Source: JBGPIK01 sp041484845
Lineage (GTDB): Bacteria; Desulfobacterota; Binatia; UBA9968
Assembly (NCBI GenBank): GCA_041484845.1
Contig: JBGPIK010000296.1
Span: 1-8,781, forward strand
Length of the DNA: 8,781 bases
Reading direction: 5' to 3'
Shown: piece after piece, positions 1-6,192 of the stretch
How positions within the stretch are numbered: the first letter of the stretch is position 1
Layout of the letters: every line of letters begins with the position of its first letter
Notes under the pieces: generated by a model
The model's input: the letters and a program-made list of their open reading frames with translations, nothing else
Databases searched by the model: none
What the model was told of the DNA's origin: nothing
Made by a program: the position numbers and the translations under genes

Positions 1-1
1 C

Positions 2-184
2 CGCGCTATGGTTGCGGCCGAAACGAGGCAAAGTCGCTCAGGGATGGTTGCGGTAGCAACCGCATTTGCAAGACTAGGGGAGGACAAAGTCGCCTCCACG
101 GCCCTGTCGCGGATCCAAAAGAATTGGGTTGAAAAAACTAATGACTCGGCTGATGTCGTTGCGCCGGGCTGCTGGGCCTACTAG
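2..184 (+). CDS. possible C-terminal end of a gene cut by the window edge
   Basis: One plus-strand frame is open from the left edge to a TAG at 182-184, giving about 60 residues that include the stretch LGEDKVASTALSRIQKNW and end in CWAY. I do not recognise the family. The composition is protein-like (mixed charged and small residues, no low complexity), but 60 open codons at the edge of a GC-moderate window can occur by chance, and internal ATGs at 8 and 44 leave the start undetermined. A six-base hairpin (GGTTGC / GCAACC, 46-61) lies inside it. If real, it is the gene upstream of the tRNA-like sequence and reads towards it. Confidence 0.35.
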   Translation, partial: RAMVAAETRQSRSGMVAVATAFARLGEDKVASTALSRIQKNWVEKTNDSADVVAPGCWAY

Positions 185-218
185 CCTGATCCAGAGGCAC
201 GCAGCGGCTGCAATCATT

Positions 219-314
219 GCCAGGAATTAGCTTTCGGCTCCAGAAGATTTGACGGTCTGATCAAATCCGGTGGGCTTAACCCACGTGAGAGTTCAAGTCC
301 CCCGTCCGGCACCA
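219..314 (+). pseudogene. decayed tRNA-Leu-like gene (3' half recognisable)
   Basis: The 3' half reads as a long-variable-arm tRNA. A variable-arm hairpin (GTGGG / CCCAC, about 270-284) is followed by a T-loop of the TTCAAGT type (292-298), a CCCCC T-stem strand, the acceptor strand GTCCGGC (304-310), discriminator A and an encoded CCA ending at 314. Variable-arm length and the TTCAAGT loop fit tRNA-Leu. It looks dead. The T-stem GAGAG/CCCCC has two A.C mismatches, the only 5' acceptor candidate (GCCAGGA at 219-225) pairs imperfectly, and the middle (246-267) folds as a 7-bp stem with an 8-base loop rather than a normal anticodon arm. The direct repeat bracketing the fic gene starts inside this 3' end, as expected where a mobile element used a tRNA as target. 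Confidence 0.45.
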
Positions 315-478
315 CTCTTTCCCTAAACTTACACGGTGCCTGTGTATCTCCTCGTCCTTCTCTCCAGATTGTCCGTCCATTTTCCGCATTTCATTCGCCG
401 AAGGCTTTCTTCATCGGAACAATCACAGGCCGTTAGGGCCCCGTATTTAGAAAGTAGGAAGCAGAAAGAACGGGCGAC
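306..478 (+). repeat. direct repeat R1, left copy (tRNA 3' end plus about 165 bp)
   Basis: This segment matches 1979-2154 in the same orientation. The first 37 bases, starting CCGGCACCACTCTTTCCC, are identical; the rest, to about 478 (AGAAAGAACRGGCGAC), drifts with substitutions and small indels, by eye roughly 80-85% identical overall. Looser similarity extends back to about 296, into the tRNA T-arm. The two copies enclose the fic gene and nothing else that is recognisable. No integrase or transposase is encoded between them. Confidence 0.85.
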
Positions 479-494
479 ACGTCAACCACGTAAG

Positions 495-522
495 TTGTTC
501 CTGCTGTAAATAGCAGTATCAT
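495..522 (+). promoter_or_regulatory. candidate upstream promoter with internal dyad, fic
   Basis: TTGTTC (495-500) and TATCAT (517-522) are separated by 16 bases. The spacer holds a short perfect dyad, CTGCT-6-AGCAG (501-516), placed where a repressor could bind. This is weak evidence from pattern alone; the signal at 547-575 is the better promoter candidate for the same gene. Confidence 0.2.
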
Positions 523-546
523 GCTCCGCACAAAACGCGGTGATTA

Positions 547-575
547 TTGACAATGCGGCGATTGAGCGCTAGATT
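547..575 (+). promoter_or_regulatory. candidate sigma70-type promoter of the fic gene
   Basis: A perfect TTGACA (547-552) is followed 17 bases later by TAGATT (570-575), matching the -10 consensus at four of six positions. Transcription would start near 582, giving a very short leader with AAGG (583-586) about nine bases before the ATG at 596. The promoter lies inside the repeat-bracketed segment, so the module would carry its own expression signal. Confidence 0.4.
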
Positions 576-595
576 CTCCGTGTAAGGTGCGGTGA

Positions 596-1714
596 ATGAG
601 CCCATTTATGCATGAATTGTCCGACTGGCCCAATTTCCGGTATGAACGCGCAAAGCTTGCCGGCCCCCTTGCCGCGGCGCGCTATCGCCAAGGCCGGCTC
701 ATCGGTCGTATGGAGTCATTGGGGTTCTCTTTGCAAAAGGAAGCAACTCTACAGACCTTAACTTTAGATGTTCTGAAATCGTCTGAAATCGAAGGCGAGA
801 TTTTGGACCACGACCAAGTCCGCTCTTCTATCGCGCGCCGGCTGGGAATGGATATTGGTGGTCTGACGCATGCGGACCGTAATGTTGAGGGCGTGGTCAA
901 TATGACGCTGGACGCTACCCAAAATTATAGCGCGGCGCTCACCGCTGATCGGCTATTTGCCTGGAATGCAGCGCTCTTCCCGACGGGCTACAGCGGTATG
1001 AACAAGATTCTAGTTGGCCAGTGGCGCAATGATTCTAGGGGACCGATGCAGGTCGTCTCTGGGGCACTAGGACACGAGCGCGTCCATTTTGAAGTGCCAA
1101 AGGCAGAGCGTCTTGAGAAAGAAATGTCGGCGTTTCTCGAATGGTTCAATCGCGCAGATTATACAGATCCCGTCCTGCGGGCCGGGATTGCTCATTTGTG
1201 GTTTGTAACCCTTCATCCGTTTGACGATGGCAACGGCCGCATTGCGCGTGCGATCACAGATATGGCGCTGACCCGCTCAGAAAATATCGCGCAACGTTTT
1301 TACAGCATGTCGGCGCAGATCCGGATCGAGCGCACGCCCTACTATGACATGCTCGAAAAAACTCAAAAAGACACGCTTGATATTACATCCTGGCTGGAGT
1401 GGTTCCTCAGTTGTTTTAACCGAGCGTTTGACGGGACGGAAAACACGCTACGCAGTGTCGTGCGCAAGGCGCGTTTTTGGGACACGCATAAGAAAACACC
1501 GTTCAACGAGCGTCAGCATTTAGTGATTAACAAGCTGCTAGACGGATTTGAAGGGAAACTGAATTCATCCAAGTGGGCAACAATCACCAAGTGTTCGCAA
1601 GATACGGCTTTGCGCGATATCCTTGATCTTGTGGCGCACGGCGTTCTTGTCAAAAACCCAGGAGGTGGGCGCAGTACTAGTTATTCTTTGGCGGAGCCAC
1701 CAATAAATTCCTGA
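596..1714 (+). CDS. Fic family protein (class II AMP-transferase) with N-terminal DUF4172-type domain
   Basis: This predicted cytosolic enzyme transfers AMP (or another NMP) from a nucleotide to a hydroxyl side chain of a target protein; the target cannot be read from sequence. The catalytic loop HPFDDGNGRIAR (residues 207-218) carries every key position of the Fic signature: His207, the acidic residue, the GNGR anion hole and the final Arg. The flap that positions the target lies around 149-168. Upstream, SSEIEGE (62-68) is the autoinhibitory helix motif of class II Fic proteins, whose Glu blocks ATP binding, so the enzyme should be self-restrained. Residues about 10-85 resemble DUF4172, and the C-terminal part (about 300-366, ending GRSTSYSL) looks like a winged helix. 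At 372 residues it is full length. An ATG at 608 is an alternative start. There is no antitoxin gene next to it, which agrees with intramolecular inhibition. Confidence 0.9.
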   Translation: MSPFMHELSDWPNFRYERAKLAGPLAAARYRQGRLIGRMESLGFSLQKEATLQTLTLDVLKSSEIEGEILDHDQVRSSIARRLGMDIGGLTHADRNVEGVVNMTLDATQNYSAALTADRLFAWNAALFPTGYSGMNKILVGQWRNDSRGPMQVVSGALGHERVHFEVPKAERLEKEMSAFLEWFNRADYTDPVLRAGIAHLWFVTLHPFDDGNGRIARAITDMALTRSENIAQRFYSMSAQIRIERTPYYDMLEKTQKDTLDITSWLEWFLSCFNRAFDGTENTLRSVVRKARFWDTHKKTPFNERQHLVINKLLDGFEGKLNSSKWATITKCSQDTALRDILDLVAHGVLVKNPGGGRSTSYSLAEPPINS

Positions 1715-1978
1715 ACCTTCTCTCCGGAGACATGGAAACCCGGCGATCTGCACCATGCGATTGAGAGCACTGGCATCATCAATACAGATTAGTTCGGATG
1801 CTTGAACACCGCGAAGAGTTCGAGCACGGATGAGATCCGGGACTTAACGGTCGTACCGATAAGCGAGCGCTTCCGTTGACAGAGATGTCGTGGTCGGGCT
1901 TTTCGGATGCTACGGTGATAGGGCTTGAACACCGGTGGAGGCCCTCATGATTTTGTCGAAACTTTGCCAGTCTCCCCT
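1715..1978. other. noncoding stretch between fic and the right R1 copy
   Basis: I see no credible gene here. Two short direct repeats occur in it: TTCGGATGCT at 1793-1802 and 1912-1921, and CTTGAACACCG at 1801-1811 and 1924-1934. They suggest a small internal duplication or the remains of an eroded insertion. The minus-strand reading frame through it is Ser- and Arg-rich, lacks a ribosome-binding site and runs into the R1 repeat, so I treat it as noncoding. No clear terminator follows fic. Confidence 0.5.
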
Positions 1979-2154
1979 CCGGCACCACTCTTTCCCTAAA
2001 CTTACACGGTGCCTGTATCATCTCCTCGTCCTTGTCTCCAGATTGTCCGTCGTTTGTCCGCATTTTATTCGCGGACGACTTTTTTCATCGGAATAATCAC
2101 AGGCGCCCTTGGGGCCGCGCATTTAAAAACCCGGAGGCAGAAAGAACAGGCGAC
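1979..2154 (+). repeat. direct repeat R1, right copy
   Basis: This is the second copy of 306-478 in the same orientation. It again begins with the last bases of a tRNA (CCGGCACCA), preceded by AGTCTCCCCT, which corresponds to the AGTCCCCCGT of the left copy. The rest of the tRNA is absent here. The offset between copies is 1673 bp, the length of the fic unit. Confidence 0.85.
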
Positions 2155-2282
2155 GCAAAAATAAATTGTCGAACAAGCATTGGTAACTGAACCTGAAAGG
2201 GCACGGCAATCGAGATATTAGCGTCTGCCATTTCGAAAAGCCTGCACGAAGTTATTCCAGCTACGCAACAACGTAAATTGCG

Positions 2283-2365
2283 CGCATCCAGTCGAGCGTC
2301 TCTCCTATCGCTTTCACCGATAGCTTCGTAGAATCACTGCCACCGTAACGTAGGCGCCTGCGCTA
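2283..2365 (+). repeat. direct repeat R2, left copy
   Basis: This matches 3453-3535 in the same orientation, from CGCATCCAGTCGAGC to GGCGCCTGCGCT, with five substitutions and one single-base indel (about 93% identity by eye). In this copy the indel breaks the minus-strand frame that stays open in the right copy. The two copies enclose the small exported protein gene and its hairpins. Confidence 0.85.
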
Positions 2366-2606
2366 CTTACCCCGAGACCATGATTCAATACGTCCGCGCA
2401 CGAATAAATCCACCTCTTCAATACTGCGGAAGAGCCGACGAATTGCAGGCTGTTATCCTTTGGCCCCCTCGATAATCACCGGTCTAAGAAGACACGCAGC
2501 GAATAAATTGTGAGGCAGTGGGAATAAACAGCTCGTCGTAGGTGTTTACTTCCTGTAACAGTACGCAGGATTTCGCTTTTAATAACATTATGGGATCAAA
2601 AACAAA

Positions 2607-2613
2607 GAAGGAG
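2607..2613 (+). promoter_or_regulatory. strong Shine-Dalgarno of the exported protein gene
   Basis: AAGGAGG sits seven bases upstream of the ATG at 2621. It is the strongest ribosome-binding site in the window and fixes the start of the exported protein, which suggests a well-translated product. Confidence 0.75.
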
Positions 2614-2620
2614 GTGCGTC

Positions 2621-3166
2621 ATGAAAAAGGGTTTGTTCGTCTCAATTCTCGTGCTGATCATGGGAGGATTTTTTAGTTCAGTTGGAGTAGCAGACGACAC
2701 TCTGGCTGAGTTCAAAGGAGGAATCGGAGTGATTCCGGTTTCTAGCGGTGTCGGCACGGCTGCGACCGCCACGACTGTGAACCGAAACATTGTTCGCGGT
2801 GTCAATCCTCCTGGTCAGATCTGGACAATCAAGGATCTGGACGCGAAAATAGGACTCAATGGGGGCATCAACGTGGAAGGGAAGGGGCTGATTTTGGCTG
2901 GGGGCAACAATGTGGGAAGGACGACGGGACAGAACGTCTTTGCCACGCTGATTTGTGAAGCCGCAGCCCCGTTCACTGAGCACAGCACTAGCTTCGACGG
3001 TGTCCCGCTTGCGCCTAACGGCGACTTCGAAATTGACGACGTGCTAACGCCGATACCGACTGACTGCGCGAGCCCCATGCTCCTTATCCGCACCACAAAC
3101 GCAAACAGTGCCAACCGAAACTGGTTCGCCGCCGGCATCCCGAAAACTGGTAAGGGCGACGACTAG
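2621..3166 (+). CDS. small exported protein of unknown function
   Basis: I do not recognise a named family. The first 24 residues are a classic signal peptide: basic MKK, a hydrophobic core (LFVSILVLIMGGFF) and an SVGVA/DD signal peptidase I site. The mature part of about 157 residues has no further membrane segment or lipobox Cys, so it should be periplasmic or secreted. It is rich in Gly, Asn, Thr and Ala, contains two Cys (about 111 and 149) that could form a disulfide once exported, and has the stretch VNRNIVRGVNPPGQIW, which looks like a conserved core. The start is well fixed: AAGGAGG lies seven bases before the ATG. It stands alone between two R2 copies, with strong hairpins after the stop, so it is probably transcribed as a single-gene unit. 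The Lys/Asp-rich tail (KTGKGDD) is hydrophilic. Confidence 0.75.
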   Translation: MKKGLFVSILVLIMGGFFSSVGVADDTLAEFKGGIGVIPVSSGVGTAATATTVNRNIVRGVNPPGQIWTIKDLDAKIGLNGGINVEGKGLILAGGNNVGRTTGQNVFATLICEAAAPFTEHSTSFDGVPLAPNGDFEIDDVLTPIPTDCASPMLLIRTTNANSANRNWFAAGIPKTGKGDD

Positions 3167-3176
3167 TCAGCGCACT

Positions 3177-3198
3177 TGTTCCTGCTCCTTCAGGAACA
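3177..3198 (+). terminator. hairpin just after the exported protein gene
   Basis: TGTTCCTG (3177-3184) and CAGGAACA (3191-3198) form a perfect 8-bp stem with a six-base loop, ten bases past the stop codon. There is no T-run after it, so it may protect the mRNA end rather than terminate transcription by itself. Confidence 0.4.
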
Positions 3199-3261
3199 GT
3201 GAAAATACTCTAGTGCTCGTAGTGGGCACAAGCTCTGCCGCGTGCGCAATCGCTTCGGCGA

Positions 3262-3292
3262 AACCGGAGGACAGCAAGTCTGTCCTCCGGTT
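3262..3292 (+). terminator. 13-bp perfect hairpin, probable terminator
   Basis: The left arm AACCGGAGGACAG (3262-3274), loop CAAGT and right arm CTGTCCTCCGGTT (3280-3292) form a perfect 13-bp, GC-rich stem. The arms end in TT, followed by CTGG, so the U-tract is poor. The position, about 95 bases past the stop of the exported protein gene, fits a transcription end signal. Confidence 0.6.
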
Positions 3293-3452
3293 CTGGCGGC
3301 GGGCTTAAAAGTGACGGAGGATTCTAATGGGATGATCAGGCCTGATACTTGACATTTTCAACATCTCAAGAGCTCACGCGATTTGTATAACGTTACCTTC
3401 AGTCCTTGTGCCCGTTGTAGCAAGGTTTCGACTCGCGAAACACTCCGACTCA

Positions 3453-3535
3453 CGCATCCAGTCGAGCATCTCTCCGATCGCTTTCACCGACAGCTTCGTA
3501 GAATCACTGTCCACCGTAGCATAGGCGCCTGCGCT
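3453..3535 (+). repeat. direct repeat R2, right copy
   Basis: This is the partner of 2283-2365, offset by about 1170 bp. In this copy the minus strand stays open across the repeat and reads as a plausible peptide (LSVKAIGEMLDWMRESE), while the left copy is frameshifted. The repeat may therefore derive from an old coding segment, but I cannot name it. Confidence 0.85.
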
Positions 3536-3603
3536 CGCCGGCCATAGCCCCGTATTGCTATGCGCACGGCCAAATAGCACATCTCACGAGTGCTCCCCAT
3601 TAC

Positions 3604-3751
3604 AAAACATTCCGCTATTACCCACTTGACAACTCGCGCGCTTACAACGCAATAATCCAAAGGCACAAATGAAAAACTTCGCGAGCTCATGATCGAAGAC
3701 ATCATTGATGACAGCGGTGTGAGAAAGGTGGCGGAAGAGGGCTCATTTTAA
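3604..3751 (+). pseudogene. decayed 3' end of a substrate-binding protein gene, paralogue of the next gene
   Basis: The last 26 codons before TAA at 3749-3751 read EKLRELMIEDIIDD and on to EEGSF. They align residue for residue with the C-terminus of the intact gene downstream (EKIRQLKVEDIIDD, ending REGAF). Upstream that frame closes with a stop at 3653. In a second frame, 3604-3660, FRYYPLDNSRAYNAI resembles RIFPNTDGIRNAI of the intact protein and joins at the right place, which implies a frameshift near 3660. The 5' part of the gene is missing and is replaced by the R2 repeat region. At DNA level the two copies are well diverged, so this is an old tandem paralogue rather than a recent duplication. 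The reading depends on comparison with the neighbour only. Confidence 0.75.
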
Positions 3752-3784
3752 CGCGGGCGCGGTTTGCGGCCATGGAGGAAGTTT

Positions 3785-4771
3785 ATGCGGCAGCATGGAT
3801 TGAAAGCGGCGGTCAGCCTGTTTCTCTTCTTGTGCGGTTTGCCCTCGGCGCAGGGCGCTACGAAGACCGTTATTAGTTACGCGAGTTTCAACGAGCGGAC
3901 GGCGGGCGCGCTCCTCGTCGCCGAAGACCAGGGTTTTTTTCGCCGCCAAGATTTTGACGTGCGGCTCATTTACGTTCGCACCGGATCCGTAGCCCTCTCG
4001 GCTTTAGCGGGGGGCGAATCGCAATTCTATTTCGGCTCAGGCACGGGCACCACGTTGGGCGCCATCACCGGGGGCTTGGATGGAGTATTCGTCGCCGGGT
4101 TAGTCAATCGACTGACCGGCACGTTTGTCGTCTCGCCGCAGATCAAGGCGCCGGCGGATTTAAAGAATAAGAACATCGGCGTACAAAGCATCGGCGGCGG
4201 AATATGGATGATTACCATGCTCGTGCTCGATCATTGGGGCATTGAGCCCAAGCGCGACCGCGTCAATCTCAGAATCGTGGGCGACGAGGCCGTGCTCGCG
4301 CAGTCGTTGGCTACCAACATCATTGACGGCGCCTATTTGAGCTACACGTTCGCGTCGATCATGAGGAAGCAGGGCCTATCGATCTTGGCCGACCTGGCCA
4401 CGTTGAAAATTCCTTATCAGAGCACCGGCGTGCTGGTGCGGCGCAGCTTTCTCAATTCCTCCCCGGAAACCGTTGAAAAAGTTCTTCGTGCCATGACCCA
4501 GGCGATTGCTTTTATCGAAAAGCCGGAGAACAAGAGCGCGGTCATGAACACCTTGTGGAAGGGGCTTCGATTGCAGCGACTGGAGGATGCGGAAGAAGGT
4601 TACGCGCTGATGAAAACGCTCTATGAGAAGCGGATCTTTCCCAACACCGACGGTATTCGCAACGCTATCCGGTTGCTGGGAACGAGCAACGAAAAGATTC
4701 GTCAACTGAAAGTCGAGGACATCATCGACGACCGGATCGTTAAAAAATTGGAAAGAGAAGGAGCGTTTTAG
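3785..4771 (+). CDS. ABC-type substrate-binding protein, NMT1/SsuA-like
   Basis: This is a periplasmic solute-binding protein of 328 residues. The chosen ATG at 3785 has GGAGG (3774-3778) in front and yields a clean signal peptide: MRQHGLK, a hydrophobic core (AVSLFLFLCGL) and a PSAQGA cleavage region. A longer frame from a TTG at 3764 has no such support. The mature protein follows the NMT1/taurine-type layout: an opening strand with AGALLVAEDQGFF, then the second lobe with IKAPADLKNKNIGV and GGGIW, which normally lines the ligand cleft. No permease or ATPase gene is adjacent, so it would need a partner elsewhere. The ligand cannot be read from sequence. It sits 19 bp upstream of the GrdE-like gene and is probably co-transcribed, which suggests their substrates are related. 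A decayed paralogue lies immediately upstream. Confidence 0.85.
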   Translation: MRQHGLKAAVSLFLFLCGLPSAQGATKTVISYASFNERTAGALLVAEDQGFFRRQDFDVRLIYVRTGSVALSALAGGESQFYFGSGTGTTLGAITGGLDGVFVAGLVNRLTGTFVVSPQIKAPADLKNKNIGVQSIGGGIWMITMLVLDHWGIEPKRDRVNLRIVGDEAVLAQSLATNIIDGAYLSYTFASIMRKQGLSILADLATLKIPYQSTGVLVRRSFLNSSPETVEKVLRAMTQAIAFIEKPENKSAVMNTLWKGLRLQRLEDAEEGYALMKTLYEKRIFPNTDGIRNAIRLLGTSNEKIRQLKVEDIIDDRIVKKLEREGAF

Positions 4772-4790
4772 CCTGTTCGTAAGCGCAACC

Positions 4791-6095
4791 ATGCGACTCG
4801 AGCTGGCAGACTATCCCGTCGTCGAAGCGCGTTTGGGTAGCGCGTTTCGCTACGAAACGGGCAAGCTGGAATTAGACCGGCGTGAATTGTTGGATCTCGT
4901 AACCCAGGATGGGCGAATCGAAGAGGCTTCCTTGGCCGTCGTCCATCCCGGTGAGAAGGTACGCGTAACGGGCATTCGAGACATCGTCGAGCCGCGAGTG
5001 AAGCCACCGGGCGACGGGCAAGTTTTTCCAGGGACGTTGACTCCAGTGGAACCCGTGGGGACGGGCAGAACGCATCGCTTGTCAGGCATGGCGGTTTTGG
5101 CGACCGCCACCTACGAAAGCACGGCGCGCGCCGGTTTAGCCGTCCAGCGCAGCGCGATTCTCGATATGTGGGGACCCGGAGCGGACGCGTCGCGTTTTAG
5201 CTCTCTCGTTGGGCTGGTGCTGATCATGAAACTCAGGGAAGGACTGTCCGATCTCGACGCGCACGCGGCAATCCAGTCCGCCGAGCTAAAAGTGGCGCGG
5301 CGCATTGCCGAAACGACGATCGAATTGCCGCCTGCGCGCGTAGAGGTCTTCGATTTGAATGCGCGCGCGCCGGGACTGCCGCGTGTGGTATTGATCCAAG
5401 GTTGTTTGACCGACAGCCACAACGTTCATTCGGGTTTGAGTTACTACGGGCTGCCGATCCGGGACTCACTGGCGACCTTCATCCACCCGAACGAACTATT
5501 TGACGGCGCGGTGACCGTGGCGGCGACCCGGGCCGTAGGCCATTTTCCGATCACGTGGGATTGGCAAAATCATCCGCTGGTGGTCGGGCTGTACCGCGAA
5601 CACGGCAAGCGGTTAAATTTCCTTGGCGTCATTCTCGAGCGCATTCAGTTCGATACCTTTCTCGGCAAAGAAGTCATCGCTCACAACACCGCGCAGCTCG
5701 CACACACGCTCGGAGCCGACGGCGCGCTCGTCGCGTGGACGGGTTCGGGCAATGCCTTTGTCGAACTGATGCTGACGATTCGCGAATGCGAGCGGCGCGG
5801 GATTCGAACGACACTACTCACCTATGAATTCGGCGGCAAAGACGGCATCGACTCTCCCTTGCTTTACTACTTGCCGGAAGCGGATGCCGTTGTCAGTAGC
5901 GGTAGCCGAGACCGCTGGCTTGAGTTGCCCGAACCCGCTCGCGTCGTGGGACCGTATAAACGATTTACGATCTTGAGCTACCCGGGAGCGCCGGCTGTGG
6001 AGGCCGGAGAAAAGCTAACGCTTGACGCTCGCGACATGCTCATCGGCGGGGTCGACAATTGGGGCGGCCGATCTTGGACCTGCAATGGGTACTGA
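4791..6095 (+). CDS. GrdE/PrdA-like protein (glycine/sarcosine/betaine reductase component B family) lacking the pyruvoyl Cys
   Basis: This protein is full length (434 residues) and recognisable along its whole course. It shares with GrdE the N-terminal MRLEL, the EPRVK-FPG region (67-81), GTGRTHRL (90-97), GPGAD (128-132), NELFDGA (234-240), LYREHGKRLNF-GVIL (267-282), GIRTTLLTYE-GGKDG (337-352), PEADAVV (362-368) and a late IGG. In the family the precursor cleaves itself at an internal Cys, which becomes the pyruvoyl group that captures the amine substrate. Ungapped alignment from memory puts Thr246 at that Cys (VAATRAV against GNCVSAC), and no Cys lies near. Either a Thr-type cleavage occurs or the protein is not processed. 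There is no selenoprotein subunit (GrdB/PrdB), GrdA or GrdC nearby. The TGA at 6093 is followed five codons later by another stop, so Sec readthrough is unlikely. It is probably co-transcribed with the binding protein. Confidence 0.85.
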   Translation: MRLELADYPVVEARLGSAFRYETGKLELDRRELLDLVTQDGRIEEASLAVVHPGEKVRVTGIRDIVEPRVKPPGDGQVFPGTLTPVEPVGTGRTHRLSGMAVLATATYESTARAGLAVQRSAILDMWGPGADASRFSSLVGLVLIMKLREGLSDLDAHAAIQSAELKVARRIAETTIELPPARVEVFDLNARAPGLPRVVLIQGCLTDSHNVHSGLSYYGLPIRDSLATFIHPNELFDGAVTVAATRAVGHFPITWDWQNHPLVVGLYREHGKRLNFLGVILERIQFDTFLGKEVIAHNTAQLAHTLGADGALVAWTGSGNAFVELMLTIRECERRGIRTTLLTYEFGGKDGIDSPLLYYLPEADAVVSSGSRDRWLELPEPARVVGPYKRFTILSYPGAPAVEAGEKLTLDARDMLIGGVDNWGGRSWTCNGY

Positions 6096-6158
6096 ACCAC
6101 AAATCAACGCTGACGTCACGGGCAACCTTCGGACATGAACGCCATCCAAAGATTCTAT

Positions 6159-6185
6159 CCCTTCGTGATGGTCGCTATCACAGGG
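6159..6185. terminator. weak hairpin between convergent genes
   Basis: GTGAT (6165-6169) and ATCAC (6177-6181) form a short stem, extended loosely by CCC/GGG on the outside. It lies between the end of the GrdE-like gene and the oppositely oriented lipoprotein gene. It has no T-run on either strand, so its role as a terminator is doubtful. Confidence 0.2.
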
Positions 6186-6192
6186 TTCCAAG

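Larger units (their letters stand above)
2155..2620. other. noncoding stretch upstream of the small exported protein gene
   Basis: Apart from the R2 repeat copy (2283-2365), this stretch shows no reading frame I would defend on either strand. Near its end a short dyad (TCCTG-10-CAGGA, about 2551-2570) and an AT-rich run (2577-2592) lie ahead of the next gene and may belong to its promoter, but I cannot assign -35 and -10 boxes with confidence. Confidence 0.4.

Noticed and set aside
219..314. Functional tRNA, possibly tRNA-Sec because of a TCA near the middle
   Set aside because: The acceptor and T-stems have A.C mismatches, no proper anticodon arm forms, and the 13-bp acceptor/T stack of tRNA-Sec is absent. 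A decayed tRNA-Leu fits better.
1779..2063. Minus-strand reading frame of 94 codons
   Set aside because: It overlaps the R1 repeat, has no Shine-Dalgarno and no recognisable motif; low-complexity Ser/Arg content suggests noncoding DNA.
6093..6113. TGA at the end of the GrdE-like gene as a selenocysteine codon
   Set aside because: Family members with Sec are the B gamma and A subunits, not GrdE; the frame closes after five more codons, and I see no convincing SECIS hairpin.
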